64,000 nt of DNA from assembly GCA_963082975.1 (NCBI GenBank), contig CAUJBJ010000032.1, forward strand, positions 62,001-126,000. The letters are read 5' to 3'. This document shows, piece by piece, positions 1 to 15,573 of the stretch (positions are counted from its first letter, which is position 1; every line of letters starts with the position of its first letter). The DNA is from Labia minor (Eukaryota > Arthropoda > Insecta > Dermaptera > Spongiphoridae). The notes below the pieces were generated by a model. That model ran no database searches. It was not told the origin of the DNA and saw only the letters and a list, made by a program, of their open reading frames with translations. The translations under genes and the position numbers were made by a program.

Positions 1-3000
1 ATTAAGAAATCGATCAAATATGAATTTATTCTTCATTAGAACCAGAAAATTAATAAAATAAAATAAAAAAGATAATTTTATCCCTCATATTTAAAAAACT
101 AGGATTTTCCCTTTAATATTTGAACAAAATCACAGTAATCCGTAAGAATTCAATGAAAATATTTAAGAAATCGATCAAATATGAATTTATTCTTCAATAG
201 AATCAGAAAATTAATAAAATAAAATATAAAAGATAATTTTATCCCTCGTATTTAAAAAAGTAGGATTTTCCCTTTAATATTTGAACAAAATCAGACTTTT
301 CCGTAAGAATTCAATGAAAATATTTAAGAAATCGATCAAATATGAATTTATTCTTCATTAGAATCAGAAAATTAATAAAATAAAATAAAAAAGATAATTT
401 TATCCCTCGTATTTAAAAAAGTAGGATTTTCCCTTTAATATTTGAACAAAATCAGACTTTTCCGTAAGAATTCAATGAAAATATTTAAGAAATCGATCAA
501 ATATGAATTTATTCTTCAATAGAATCAGAAAATTAATAAAATAAAATATAAAAGATAATTTTATCCCTCGTATTTAAAAAAGTAGGATTTTCCCTTTAAT
601 ATTTGAACAAAATCAGACTTTTCCGTAAGAATTCAATGAAAATATTTAAGAAATCGATCAAATATGAATTTATTCTTCAATAGAATCAGAAAATTAATAA
701 AATAAAATATAAAAGATAATTTTATCCCTCGTATTTAAAAAAGTAGGATTTTCCCTTTAATATTTGAACAAAATCAGACTTTTCCGTAAGAATTCAATGA
801 AAATATTTAAGAAATCGATCAAATATGAATTTATTCTTCATTATAATCAGAAAATTAATAAAATAAAATATAAAAGATAATTTTATCCCTCGTATTTAAA
901 AAAGTAGGATTTTCCCTTTAATATTTGAACAAAATCAGACTTTTCCGTAAGAATTCAATGAAAATATTTAAGAAATCGATCAAATATGAATTTATTCTTA
1001 ATTAGAATCAGAAAATGAATAAAATAAAATATAAAAGATAATTTTATCCCTCGTATTTAAAAAAGTAGGATTTTCCCTTTAATATTTGAACAAAATCACA
1101 CTAATCCGTAAGAATTCAATGAAAATATTTAAGAAATCGATCAAAAATGAATTTATTCTTCATTATAATCAGAAAATTAATAAAATAAAATAAAAAAGAT
1201 AATTTTATCCCTCGTATTTAAAAAAGTAGGATTTTCCCTTTAATATTTGAACAAAATCAGACTTTTCCGTAAGAATTCAATGAAAATATTTAAGAAATCG
1301 ATCAAATATGAATTTATTCTTCATTAGAATCAGAAAATTAATAAAATAAAATAAAAAAGATAATTTTATCCCTCGTATTTAAAAAAGTAGGATTTTCCCT
1401 TTAATATTTGAACAAAATCAGACTTTTCCGTAAGAAGTCAATGAAAATATTTAAGAAATCGATCAAATATGAATTTATTCTTCATTAGAATCAGAAAATT
1501 AATAAAATAAAATAAAAAAGATAATTTTATCCCTCGTATTTAAAAAAGTAGGATTTTCCCTTTAATATTTGAACAAAATCAGACTTTTCCGTAAGAATTC
1601 AATGAAAATATTTAAGAAATCGATCAAATATGAATTTATTCTTCAATAGAATCAGAAAATTAATAAAATAAAATATAAAAGTTAATTTTATCCCTCGTAT
1701 TTAAAAAAGTAGGATTTTCCCTTTAATATTTGAACAAAATCACACTAATCCGTAAGAATTCAATGAAAATATTTAAGAAATGAATCAAATATGAATTTAT
1801 TCTTCATTAAAATCAGAAAATGAATAAAATAAAATATAAAAGATAATTTTATCCCTCGTATTTAAAAAAGTAGGAATTTTCCCTTTAATATTTGAACAAA
1901 ATCAGATTTTCCGTAAGAATTCAATGAAAATAATTAAGAAATCGATCAAATATGAATTTATTCTTCATTAGAACCAGAAAATTAATAAAATAAAATAAAA
2001 AAGATAATTTTATCCCTCATATTTAAAAAACTAGGATTTTCCCTTTAATATTTGAACAAAATCACAGTAATCCGTAAGAATTCAATGAAAATATTTAAGA
2101 AATCGATCAAATATGAATTTATTCTTCAATAGAATCAGAAAATTAATAAAATAAAATATAAAAGATAATTTTATCCCTCGTATTTAAAAAAGTAGGATTT
2201 TCCCTTTAATATTTGAACAAAATCAGACTTTTCCGTAAGAATTCAATGAAAATATTTAAGAAATCGATCAAATATGAATTTATTCTTCATTAGAATCAGA
2301 AAATTAATAAAATAAAATAAAAAAGATAATTTTATCCCTCGTATTTAAAAAAGTAGGATTTTCCCTTTAATATTTGAACAAAATCAGACTTTTCCGTAAG
2401 AATTCAATGAAAATATTTAAGAAATCGATCAAATATGAATTTATTCTTCAATAGAATCAGAAAATTAATAAAATAAAATATAAAAGATAATTTTATCCCT
2501 CGTATTTAAAAAAGTAGGATTTTCCCTTTAATATTTGAACAAAATCAGACTTTTCCGTAAGAATTCAATGAAAATATTTAAGAAATCGATCAAATATGAA
2601 TTTATTCTTCAATAGAATCAGAAAATTAATAAAATAAAATATAAAAGATAATTTTATCCCTCGTATTTAAAAAAGTAGGATTTTCCCTTTAATATTTGAA
2701 CAAAATCAGACTTTTCCGTAAGAATTCAATGAAAATATTTAAGAAATCGATCAAATATGAATTTATTCTTCATTATAATCAGAAAATTAATAAAATAAAA
2801 TAAAAAAGATAATTTTATCCCTCGTATTTAAAAAAGTAGGATTTTCCCTTTAATATTTGAACAAAATCAGACTTTTCCGTAAGAATTCAATGAAAATATT
2901 TAAGAAATCGATCAAATATGAATTTATTCTTCAATAGAATCAGAAAATTAATAAAATAAAATATAAAAGATAATTTTATTCCTCGTATTTAAAAAAGTAG

Positions 3001-6000
3001 GATTTTCCCTTTAATATTTGAACAAAATCAGACTTTTCCGTAAGAATTCAATGAAAATATTTAAGAAATCGATCAAATATGAATTTATTCTTAATTAGAA
3101 TCAGAAAATGAATAAAATAAAATATAAAAGATAATTTTATCCCTCGTATTTAAAAAAGTAGGATTTTCCCTTTAATATTTGAACAAAATCACACTAATCC
3201 GTAAGAATTCAATGAAAATATTTAAGAAATCGATCAAAAATGAATTTATTCTTCATTATAATCAGAAAATTAATAAAATAAAATAAAAAAGATAATTTTA
3301 TCCCTCGTATTTAAAAAAGTAGGATTTTCCCTTTAATATTTGAACAAAATCAGACTTTTCCGTAAGAATTCAATGAAAATATTTAAGAAATCGATCAAAT
3401 ATGAATTTATTCTTCAATAGAATCAGAAAATTAATAAAATAAAATATAAAAGATAATTTTATCCCTCGTATTTAAAAAAGTAGGATTTTCCCTTTAATAT
3501 TTGAACAAAATCAGAATTTTCCGTAAGAATTCAATGAAAATATTTAAGAAATCGATCAAATATGAATTTATTCTTCAATAGAATCAGAAAATTAATAAAA
3601 TAAAATATAAAAGATAATTTTATCCCTCGTATTTAAAAAAGTAGGATTTTCCCTTTAATATTTGAACAAAATCAGACTTTTCCGTAAGAATTCAATGAAA
3701 ATATTTAAGAAATCGATCAAATATGAATTTATTCTTAATTAGAATCAGAAAATGAATAAAATAAAATATAAAAGATAATTTTATCCCTCGTATTTAAAAA
3801 AGTAGGATTTTCCCTTTAATATTTGAACAAAATCACAGTAATCCGTAAGAATTCAATGAAAATATTTAAGAAATCGATCAAATATGAATTTATTCTTAAT
3901 TAGAATCAGAAAATTAATAAAATAAAATAAAAAAGATAATTTTATCCCTCGTATTTAAAAAAGTAGGATTTTCCCTTTAATATTTGAACAAAATCAGACT
4001 TTTCCGTAAGAATTCAATGAAAATATTTAAGAAATCGATCAAATATGAATTTATTCTTCATTATAATCAGAAAATTAATAAAATAAAATAAAAAAGTTAA
4101 TTTTATCCCTCGTATTTAAAAAAGTAGGATTTTCCCTTTAATATTTGAACAAAATCACAATAATCCGTAAGAATTCAATGAAAATATTTAAGAAATCGAT
4201 CAAATATGAATTTATTATTCAATAGAATCAGAAAATTAATAAAATAAAATATAAAAGATAATTTTATCCCTCGTATTTAAAAAAGTAGGATTTTCCCTTT
4301 AATATTTGAACAAAATCACAGTAATCCGTAAGAATTCAATGAAAATATTTAAGAAATCGTTCAAATATGAATTTATTCTTCAATAGAATCAGAAAATTAA
4401 TAAAATAAAATATAAAAGATAATTTTATCCCTCGTATTTAAAAAAGTAGGATTTTCCCTTTAATATTTGAACAAAATCAGACTTTTCCGTAAGAATTCAA
4501 TGAAAATATTTAAGAAATCGATCAAATATGAATTTATTCTTAATTAGAATCAGAAAATGAATAAAATAAAATATAAAAGATAATTTTATCCCTCGTATTT
4601 AAAAAAGTAGGATTTTCCCTTTAATATTTGAACAAAATCACACTAATCCGTAAGAATTCAATGAAAATATTTAAGAAATCGATCAAAAATGAATTTATTC
4701 TTCATTATAATCAGAAAATTAATAAAATAAAATAAAAAAGATAATTTTATCCCTCGTATTTAAAAAAGTAGGATTTTCCCTTTAATATTTGAACAAAATC
4801 ACACTAATCCGTAAGAATTCAATGAAAATATTTAAGAAATCGATCAAAAATGAATTTATTCTTCATTATAATCAGAAAATTAATAAAATAAAATAAAAAA
4901 GATAATTTTATCCCTCGTATTTAAAAAAGTAGGATTTTCCCTTTAATATTTGAACAAAATCACAGTAATCCGTAAGAATTCAATGAAAATATTTAAGAAA
5001 TCGATCAAATATGAATTTATTCTTCAATAGAATCAGAAAATTAATAAAATAAAATATAAAAGATAATTTTATCCCTCGTATTTAAAAAAGTAGGATTTTC
5101 CCTTTAATATTTGAACAAAATCAGACTTTTCCGTAAGAATTCAATGAAAATATTTAAGAAATCGATCAAATATGAATTTATTCTTCATTAGAATCAGAAA
5201 ATTAATAAAATAAAATAAAAAAGATAATTTTATCCCTCGTATTTAAAAAAGTAGGATTTTCCCTTTAATATTTGAACAAAATCAGACTTTTCCGTAAGAA
5301 TTCAATGAAAATATTTAAGAAATCGATCAAATATGAATTTATTCTTCAATAGAATCAGAAAATTAATAAAATAAAATATAAAAGATAATTTTATCCCTCG
5401 TATTTAAAAAAGTAGGATTTTCCCTTTAATATTTGAACAAAATCAGACTTTTCCGTAAGAATTCAATGAAAATATTTAAGAAATCGATCAAATATGAATT
5501 TATTCTTCAATAGAATCAGAAAATTAATAAAATAAAATATAAAAGATAATTTTATCCCTCGTATTTAAAAAAGTAGGATTTTCCCTTTAATATTTGAACA
5601 AAATCAGACTTTTCCGTAAGAATTCAATGAAAATATTTAAGAAATCGATCAAATATGAATTTATTCTTCATTATAATCAGAAAATTAATAAAATAAAATA
5701 TAAAAGATAATTTTATCCCTCGTATTTAAAAAAGTAGGATTTTCCCTTTAATATTTGAACAAAATCAGACTTTTCCGTAAGAATTCAATGAAAATATTTA
5801 AGAAATCGATCAAATATGAATTTATTCTTCTATAGAATCAGAAAATTAATAAAATAAAATATAAAAGATAATTTTATCCCTCGTATTTAAAAAAGTAGGA
5901 TTTTCCCTTTAATATTTGAACAAAATCAGAATTTTCCGTAAGAATTCAATGAAAATATTTAAGAAATCGATCAAATATGAATTTATTCTTCAATAGAATC

Positions 6001-6284
6001 AGAAAATTAATAAAATAAAATATAAAAGATAATTTTATCCCTCGTATTTAAAAAAGTAGGTTTTTCCCTTTAATATTTGAACAAAATCAGACTTTTCCGT
6101 AAGAATTCAATGAAAATATTTAAGAAATCGATCAAATATGAATTTATTCTTAATTATAATCAGAAAATTAATAAAATAAAATAAAAAAGATAATTTTATC
6201 CCTCGTATTTAAAAAAGTAGGATTTTCCCTTTAATATTTGAACAAAATCAGACTTTTCCGTCAGAATTCAATGAAAATATTTAA

Positions 6285-6500
6285 GAAATCGATCAAATAT
6301 GAATTTATTCTTCATTAGAATCAGAAAATTTATAAAATAAAATAAAAAAGATAATTTTATTCCTCGTATTTAAAAAAGTAGGATTTTCGCTTTAATATTT
6401 GATCAAAATCACACTTTTCCGTAAGAATTCAATGAAAATATTTAAGAAATCGATCAAATATGAATTTATTCTTCATTAGAATCAGAAAATGAAAATATTT
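6285..6500 (+). repeat. Edge-type monomer followed by a 57-bp truncated monomer (copy 1)
   Basis: A rare monomer carries TTTATAAAAT, a TTCCTCG change, TTTTCGCTTT and TTTGATCAAAATCACAC. It is followed by a monomer cut to 57 bp (AAGAAATCG at 6444, next at 6501) whose CAGAAAA is joined straight to TGAAAATATTT. The same pair recurs near 15.5 and 23.6 kb, and the same rare monomer is the last one before the array edge at 31609. Confidence 0.9.
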
Positions 6501-8754
6501 AAGAAATCGATCAAATATGAATTTATTCTTCAATAGAATCAGAAAATTAATAAAATAAAATATAAAAGATAATTTTATCCCTCGTATTTAAAAAAGTAGG
6601 ATTTTCACTTTAATATTTGAACAAAATCAGAATTTTCCGTAAGAATTCAATGAAAATATTTAAGAAATCGATCAAATATGAATTTATTCTTCAATAGAAT
6701 CAGAAAATTAATAAAATAAAATATAAAAGATAATTTTATCCCTCGTATTTAAAAAAGTAGGATTTTCCCTTTAATATTTGAACAAAATCACACTAATCCG
6801 TAAGAATTCAATGAAAATATTTAAGAAATCGATCAAATATGAATTTATTCTTCATTATAATCAGAAAATTAATAAAATAAAATAAAAAAGATAATTTTAT
6901 CCCTCGTATTTAAAAAAGTAGGATTTTCCCTTTAATATTTGAACAAAATCACAGTAATCCGTAAGAATTCAATGAAAATATTTAAGAAATCGATCAAATA
7001 TGAATTTATTCTTCAATAGAATCAGAAAATTAATAAAATAAAATATAAAAGATAATTTTATCCCTCGTATTTAAAAAAGTAGGATTTTCCCTTTAATATT
7101 TGAACAAAATCAGACTTTTCCGTAAGAATTCAATGAAAATATTTAAGAAATCGATCAAATATGAATTTATTCTTCATTAGAATCAGAAAATTAATAAAAT
7201 AAAATAAAAAAGATAATTTTATCCCTCGTATTTAAAAAAGTAGGATTTTCCCTTTAATATTTGAACAAAATCAGACTTTTCCGTAAGAATTCAATGAAAA
7301 TATTTAAGAAATCGATCAAATATGAATTTATTCTTCAATAGAATCAGAAAATTAATAAAATAAAATATAAAAGATAATTTTATCCCTCGTATTTAAAAAA
7401 GTAGGATTTTCCCTTTAATATTTGAACAAAATCAGACTTTTCCGTAAGAATTCAATGAAAATATTTAAGAAATCGATCAAATATGAATTTATTCTTAATT
7501 AGAATCAGAAAATGAATAAAATAAAATATAAAAGATAATTTTATCCCTCGTATTTAAAAAAGTAGGATTTTCCCTTTAATATTTGAACAAAATCACACTA
7601 ATCCGTAAGAATTCAATGAAAATATTTAAGAAATCGATCAAAAATGAATTTATTCTTCATTATAATCAGAAAATTAATAAAATAAAATAAAAAAGATAAT
7701 TTTATCCCTCGTATTTAAAAAAGTAGGATTTTCCCTTTAATATTTGAACAAAATCACAGTAATCCGTAAGAATTCAATGAAAATATTTAAGAAATCGATC
7801 AAATATGAATTTATTCTTCAATAGAATCAGAAAATTAATAAAATAAAATATAAAAGATAATTTTATCCCTCGTATTTAAAAAAGTAGGATTTTCCCTTTA
7901 ATATTTGAACAAAATCAGACTTTTCCGTAAGAATTCAATGAAAATATTTAAGAAATCGATCAAATATGAATTTATTCTTCATTAGAATCAGAAAATTAAT
8001 AAAATAAAATAAAAAAGATAATTTTATCCCTCGTATTTAAAAAAGTAGGATTTTCCCTTTAATATTTGAACAAAATCAGACTTTTCCGTAAGAATTCAAT
8101 GAAAATATTTAAGAAATCGATCAAATATGAATTTATTCTTCAATAGAATCAGAAAATTAATAAAATAAAATATAAAAGATAATTTTATCCCTCGTATTTA
8201 AAAAAGTAGGATTTTCCCTTTAATATTTGAACAAAATCAGACTTTTCCGTAAGAATTCAATGAAAATATTTAAGAAATCGATCAAATATGAATTTATTCT
8301 TCAATAGAATCAGAAAATTAATAAAATAAAATATAAAAGATAATTTTATCCCTCGTATTTAAAAAAGTAGGATTTTCCCTTTAATATTTGAACAAAATCA
8401 GACTTTTCCGTAAGAATTCAATGAAAATATTTAAGAAATCGATCAAATATGAATTTATTCTTCAATAGAATCAGAAAATTAATAAAATAAAATATAAAAG
8501 TTAATTTTATCCCTCGTATTTAAAAAAGTAGGATTTTCCCTTTAATATTTGAACAAAATCACACTAATCCGTAAGAATTCAATGAAAATATTTAAGAAAT
8601 CAATCAAATATGAATTTATTCTTCATTAAAATCAGAAAATGAATAAAATAAAATATAAAAGATAATTTTATCCCTCGTATTTAAAAAAGTAGGAATTTTC
8701 CCTTTAATATTTGAACAAAATCAGATTTTCCGTAAGAATTCAATGAAAATAATT

Positions 8755-11700
8755 AAGAAATCGATCAAATATGAATTTATTCTTCATTAGAACCAGAAAA
8801 TTAATAAAATAAAATAAAAAAGATAATTTTATCCCTCATATTTAAAAAACTAGGATTTTCCCTTTAATATTTGAACAAAATCACAGTAATCCGTAAGAAT
8901 TCAATGAAAATATTTAAGAAATCGATCAAATATGAATTTATTCTTCAATAGAATCAGAAAATTAATAAAATAAAATATAAAAGATAATTTTATCCCTCGT
9001 ATTTAAAAAAGTAGGATTTTCCCTTTAATATTTGAACAAAATCAGACTTTTCCGTAAGAATTCAATGAAAATATTTAAGAAATCGATCAAATATGAATTT
9101 ATTCTTCATTAGAATCAGAAAATTAATAAAATAAAATAAAAAAGATAATTTTATCCCTCGTATTTAAAAAAGTAGGATTTTCCCTTTAATATTTGAACAA
9201 AATCAGACTTTTCCGTAAGAATTCAATGAAAATATTTAAGAAATCGATCAAATATGAATTTATTCTTCAATAGAATCAGAAAATTAATAAAATAAAATAT
9301 AAAAGATAATTTTATCCCTCGTATTTAAAAAAGTAGGATTTTCCCTTTAATATTTGAACAAAATCAGACTTTTCCGTAAGAATTCAATGAAAATATTTAA
9401 GAAATCGATCAAATATGAATTTATTCTTCAATAGAATCAGAAAATTAATAAAATAAAATATAAAAGATAATTTTATCCCTCGTATTTAAAAAAGTAGGAT
9501 TTTCCCTTTAATATTTGAACAAAATCAGACTTTTCCGTAAGAATTCAATGAAAATATTTAAGAAATCGATCAAATATGAATTTATTCTTCAATAGAATCA
9601 GAAAATTAATAAAATAAAATATAAAAGATAATTTTATCCCTCGTATTTAAAAAAGTAGGATTTTCCCTTTAATATTTGAACAAAATCAGACTTTTCCGTA
9701 AGAATTCAATGAAAATATTTAAGAAATCGATCAAATATGAATTTATTCTTAATTAGAATCAGAAAATGAATAAAATAAAATATAAAAGATAATTTTATCC
9801 CTCGTATTTAAAAAAGTAGGATTTTCCCTTTAATATTTGAACAAAATCACACTAATCCGTAAGAATTCAATGAAAATATTTAAGAAATCGATCAAAAATG
9901 AATTTATTCTTCATTATAATCAGAAAATTAATAAAATAAAATAAAAAAGATAATTTTATCCCTCGTATTTAAAAAAGTAGGATTTTCCCTTTAATATTTG
10001 AACAAAATCAGACTTTTCCGTAAGAATTCAATGAAAATATTTAAGAAATCGATCAAATATGAATTTATTCTTCAATAGAATCAGAAAATTAATAAAATAA
10101 AATATAAAAGATAATTTTATCCCTCGTATTTAAAAAAGTAGGATTTTCCCTTTAATATTTGAACAAAATCAGAATTTTCCGTAAGAATTCAATGAAAATA
10201 TTTAAGAAATCGATCAAATATGAATTTATTCTTCAATAGAATCAGAAAATTAATAAAATAAAATATAAAAGATAATTTTATCCCTCGTATTTAAAAAAGT
10301 AGGATTTTCCCTTTAATATTTGAACAAAATCAGACTTTTCCGTAAGAATTCAATGAAAATATTTAAGAAATCGATCAAATATGAATTTATTCTTAATTAG
10401 AATCAGAAAATGAATAAAATAAAATATAAAAGATAATTTTATCCCTCGTATTTAAAAAAGTAGGATTTTCCCTTTAATATTTGAACAAAATCACAGTAAT
10501 CCGTAAGAATTCAATGAAAATATTTAAGAAATCGATCAAATATGAATTTATTCTTAATTAGAATCAGAAAATTAATAAAATAAAATAAAAAAGATAATTT
10601 TATCCCTCGTATTTAAAAAAGTAGGATTTTCCCTTTAATATTTGAACAAAATCAGACTTTTCCGTAAGAATTCAATGAAAATATTTAAGAAATCGATCAA
10701 ATATGAATTTATTCTTCATTATAATCAGAAAATTAATAAAATAAAATAAAAAAGTTAATTTTATCCCTCGTATTTAAAAAAGTAGGATTTTCCCTTTAAT
10801 ATTTGAACAAAATCAGACTTTTCCGTAAGAATTCAATGAAAATATTTAAGAAATCGATCAAATATGAATTTATTCTTCAATAGAATCAGAAAATTAATAA
10901 AATAAAATATAAAAGATAATTTTATCCCTCGTATTTAAAAAAGTAGGATTTTCCCTTTAATATTTGAACAAAATCAGAATTTTCCGTAAGAATTCAATGA
11001 AAATATTTAAGAAATCGATCAAATATGAATTTATTCTTCAATAGAATCAGAAAATTAATAAAATAAAATATAAAAGATAATTTTATCCCTCGTATTTAAA
11101 AAAGTAGGATTTTCCCTTTAATATTTGAACAAAATCAGACTTTTCCGTAAGAATTCAATGAAAATATTTAAGAAATCGATCAAATATGAATTTATTCTTA
11201 ATTAGAATCAGAAAATGAATAAAATAAAATATAAAAGATAATTTTATCCCTCGTATTTAAAAAAGTAGGATTTTCCCTTTAATATTTGAACAAAATCACA
11301 CTAATCCGTAAGAATTCAATGAAAATATTTAAGAAATCGATCAAAAATGAATTTATTCTTCATTATAATCAGAAAATTAATAAAATAAAATAAAAAAGAT
11401 AATTTTATCCCTCGTATTTAAAAAAGTAGGATTTTCCCTTTAATATTTGAACAAAATCACACTAATCCGTAAGAATTCAATGAAAATATTTAAGAAATCG
11501 ATCAAAAATGAATTTATTCTTCATTATAATCAGAAAATTAATAAAATAAAATAAAAAAGATAATTTTATCCCTCGTATTTAAAAAAGTAGGAATTTTCCC
11601 TTTAATATTTGAACAAAATCAGATTTTCCGTAAGAATTCAATGAAAATAATTAAGAAATCGATCAAATATGAATTTATTCTTCATTAGAACCAGAAAATT

Positions 11701-14550
11701 AATAAAATAAAATAAAAAAGATAATTTTATCCCTCATATTTAAAAAACTAGGATTTTCCCTTTAATATTTGAACAAAATCACAGTAATCCGTAAGAATTC
11801 AATGAAAATATTTAAGAAATCGATCAAATATGAATTTATTCTTCAATAGAATCAGAAAATTAATAAAATAAAATATAAAAGATAATTTTATCCCTCGTAT
11901 TTAAAAAAGTAGGATTTTCCCTTTAATATTTGAACAAAATCAGACTTTTCCGTAAGAATTCAATGAAAATATTTAAGAAATCGATCAAATATGAATTTAT
12001 TCTTCATTAGAATCAGAAAATTAATAAAATAAAATAAAAAAGATAATTTTATCCCTCGTATTTAAAAAAGTAGGATTTTCCCTTTAATATTTGAACAAAA
12101 TCAGACTTTTCCGTAAGAATTCAATGAAAATATTTAAGAAATCGATCAAATATGAATTTATTCTTCAATAGAATCAGAAAATTAATAAAATAAAATATAA
12201 AAGATAATTTTATCCCTCGTATTTAAAAAAGTAGGATTTTCCCTTTAATATTTGAACAAAATCAGACTTTTCCGTAAGAATTCAATGAAAATATTTAAGA
12301 AATCGATCAAATATGAATTTATTCTTCAATAGAATCAGAAAATTAATAAAATAAAATATAAAAGATAATTTTATCCCTCGTATTTAAAAAAGTAGGATTT
12401 TCCCTTTAATATTTGAACAAAATCAGACTTTTCCGTAAGAATTCAATGAAAATATTTAAGAAATCGATCAAATATGAATTTATTCTTCAATAGAATCAGA
12501 AAATTAATAAAATAAAATATAAAAGATAATTTTATCCCTCGTATTTAAAAAAGTAGGATTTTCCCTTTAATATTTGAACAAAATCAGACTTTTCCGTAAG
12601 AATTCAATGAAAATATTTAAGAAATCGATCAAATATGAATTTATTCTTAATTAGAATCAGAAAATGAATAAAATAAAATATAAAAGATAATTTTATCCCT
12701 CGTATTTAAAAAAGTAGGATTTTCCCTTTAATATTTGAACAAAATCACACTAATCCGTAAGAATTCAATGAAAATATTTAAGAAATCGATCAAAAATGAA
12801 TTTATTCTTCATTATAATCAGAAAATTAATAAAATAAAATAAAAAAGATAATTTTATCCCTCGTATTTAAAAAAGTAGGATTTTCCCTTTAATATTTGAA
12901 CAAAATCAGACTTTTCCGTAAGAATTCAATGAAAATATTTAAGAAATCGATCAAATATGAATTTATTCTTCAATAGAATCAGAAAATTAATAAAATAAAA
13001 TATAAAAGATAATTTTATCCCTCGTATTTAAAAAAGTAGGATTTTCCCTTTAATATTTGAACAAAATCAGAATTTTCCGTAAGAATTCAATGAAAATATT
13101 TAAGAAATCGATCAAATATGAATTTATTCTTCAATAGAATCAGAAAATTAATAAAATAAAATATAAAAGATAATTTTATCCCTCGTATTTAAAAAAGTAG
13201 GATTTTCCCTTTAATATTTGAACAAAATCAGACTTTTCCGTAAGAATTCAATGAAAATATTTAAGAAATCGATCAAATATGAATTTATTCTTAATTAGAA
13301 TCAGAAAATGAATAAAATAAAATATAAAAGATAATTTTATCCCTCGTATTTAAAAAAGTAGGATTTTCCCTTTAATATTTGAACAAAATCACAGTAATCC
13401 GTAAGAATTCAATGAAAATATTTAAGAAATCGATCAAATATGAATTTATTCTTAATTAGAATCAGAAAATTAATAAAATAAAATAAAAAAGATAATTTTA
13501 TCCCTCGTATTTAAAAAAGTAGGATTTTCCCTTTAATATTTGAACAAAATCAGACTTTTCCGTAAGAATTCAATGAAAATATTTAAGAAATCGATCAAAT
13601 ATGAATTTATTCTTCATTATAATCAGAAAATTAATAAAATAAAATAAAAAAGTTAATTTTATCCCTCGTATTTAAAAAAGTAGGATTTTCCCTTTAATAT
13701 TTGAACAAAATCAGACTTTTCCGTAAGAATTCAATGAAAATATTTAAGAAATCGATCAAATATGAATTTATTCTTCAATAGAATCAGAAAATTAATAAAA
13801 TAAAATATAAAAGATAATTTTATCCCTCGTATTTAAAAAAGTAGGATTTTCCCTTTAATATTTGAACAAAATCAGAATTTTCCGTAAGAATTCAATGAAA
13901 ATATTTAAGAAATCGATCAAATATGAATTTATTCTTCAATAGAATCAGAAAATTAATAAAATAAAATATAAAAGATAATTTTATCCCTCGTATTTAAAAA
14001 AGTAGGATTTTCCCTTTAATATTTGAACAAAATCAGACTTTTCCGTAAGAATTCAATGAAAATATTTAAGAAATCGATCAAATATGAATTTATTCTTAAT
14101 TAGAATCAGAAAATGAATAAAATAAAATATAAAAGATAATTTTATCCCTCGTATTTAAAAAAGTAGGATTTTCCCTTTAATATTTGAACAAAATCACACT
14201 AATCCGTAAGAATTCAATGAAAATATTTAAGAAATCGATCAAAAATGAATTTATTCTTCATTATAATCAGAAAATTAATAAAATAAAATAAAAAAGATAA
14301 TTTTATCCCTCGTATTTAAAAAAGTAGGATTTTCCCTTTAATATTTGAACAAAATCACACTAATCCGTAAGAATTCAATGAAAATATTTAAGAAATCGAT
14401 CAAAAATGAATTTATTCTTCATTATAATCAGAAAATTAATAAAATAAAATAAAAAAGATAATTTTATCCCTCGTATTTAAAAAAGTAGGATTTTCCCTTT
14501 AATATTTGAACAAAATCACAGTAATCCGTAAGAATTCAATGAAAATATTT
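8755..14550 (+). repeat. Two tandem copies of a 2,898-bp (18-monomer) higher-order unit
   Basis: Monomers from 8755 and from 11653 follow the same order of variants through at least 17 positions. Each copy starts with the marker monomer carrying AATTAAGAAATCG, AGAACCAG, CTCATATTT and AAACTAGG. The spacing 8755 to 11653 is 2,898 bp, exactly 18 x 161. The order was read by eye from the diagnostic sites. The copies part company in the last monomer: the first ends in a GGAATTTT/AGATTTTCC type and the second does not. Confidence 0.85.
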
Positions 14551-15355
14551 AAGAAATCGATCAAATATGAATTTATTCTTCAATAGAATCAGAAAATTAA
14601 TAAAATAAAATATAAAAGATAATTTTATCCCTCGTATTTAAAAAAGTAGGATTTTCCCTTTAATATTTGAACAAAATCAGACTTTTCCGTAAGAATTCAA
14701 TGAAAATATTTAAGAAATCGATCAAATATGAATTTATTCTTCATTAGAATCAGAAAATTAATAAAATAAAATAAAAAAGATAATTTTATCCCTCGTATTT
14801 AAAAAAGTAGGATTTTCCCTTTAATATTTGAACAAAATCAGACTTTTCCGTAAGAATTCAATGAAAATATTTAAGAAATCGATCAAATATGAATTTATTC
14901 TTCAATAGAATCAGAAAATTAATAAAATAAAATATAAAAGATAATTTTATCCCTCGTATTTAAAAAAGTAGGATTTTCCCTTTAATATTTGAACAAAATC
15001 AGACTTTTCCGTAAGAATTCAATGAAAATATTTAAGAAATCGATCAAATATGAATTTATTCTTCAATAGAATCAGAAAATTAATAAAATAAAATATAAAA
15101 GATAATTTTATCCCTCGTATTTAAAAAAGTAGGATTTTCCCTTTAATATTTGAACAAAATCAGACTTTTCCGTAAGAATTCAATGAAAATATTTAAGAAA
15201 TCGATCAAATATGAATTTATTCTTCAATAGAATCAGAAAATTAATAAAATAAAATATAAAAGATAATTTTATCCCTCGTATTTAAAAAAGTAGGATTTTC
15301 CCTTTAATATTTGAACAAAATCAGACTTTTCCGTCAGAATTCAATGAAAATATTT

Positions 15356-15573
15356 AAGAAATCGATCAAATATGAATTTATTCTTCATTAGAATCAGAAA
15401 ATTTATAAAATAAAATAAAAAAGATAATTTTATTCCTCGTATTTAAAAAAGTAGGATTTTCGCTTTAATATTTGATCAAAATCACACTTTTCCGTAAGAA
15501 TTCAATGAAAATATTTAAGAAATCGATCAAATATGAATTTATTCTTCATTAGAATCAGAAAATGAAAATATTT
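15356..15573 (+). repeat. Edge-type monomer plus 57-bp truncated monomer (copy 2)
   Basis: Same diagnostic changes as the copy at about 6.4 kb: TTTATAAAAT, TTCCTCG, TTTTCGCTTT and TTTGATCAAAATC. CAGAAAA is fused to TGAAAATATTT at about 15561, which is 9,073 bp after copy 1 (56 monomers plus 57 bp). The preceding monomer carries CCGTCAG, as in copies 1 and 3. Confidence 0.9.
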
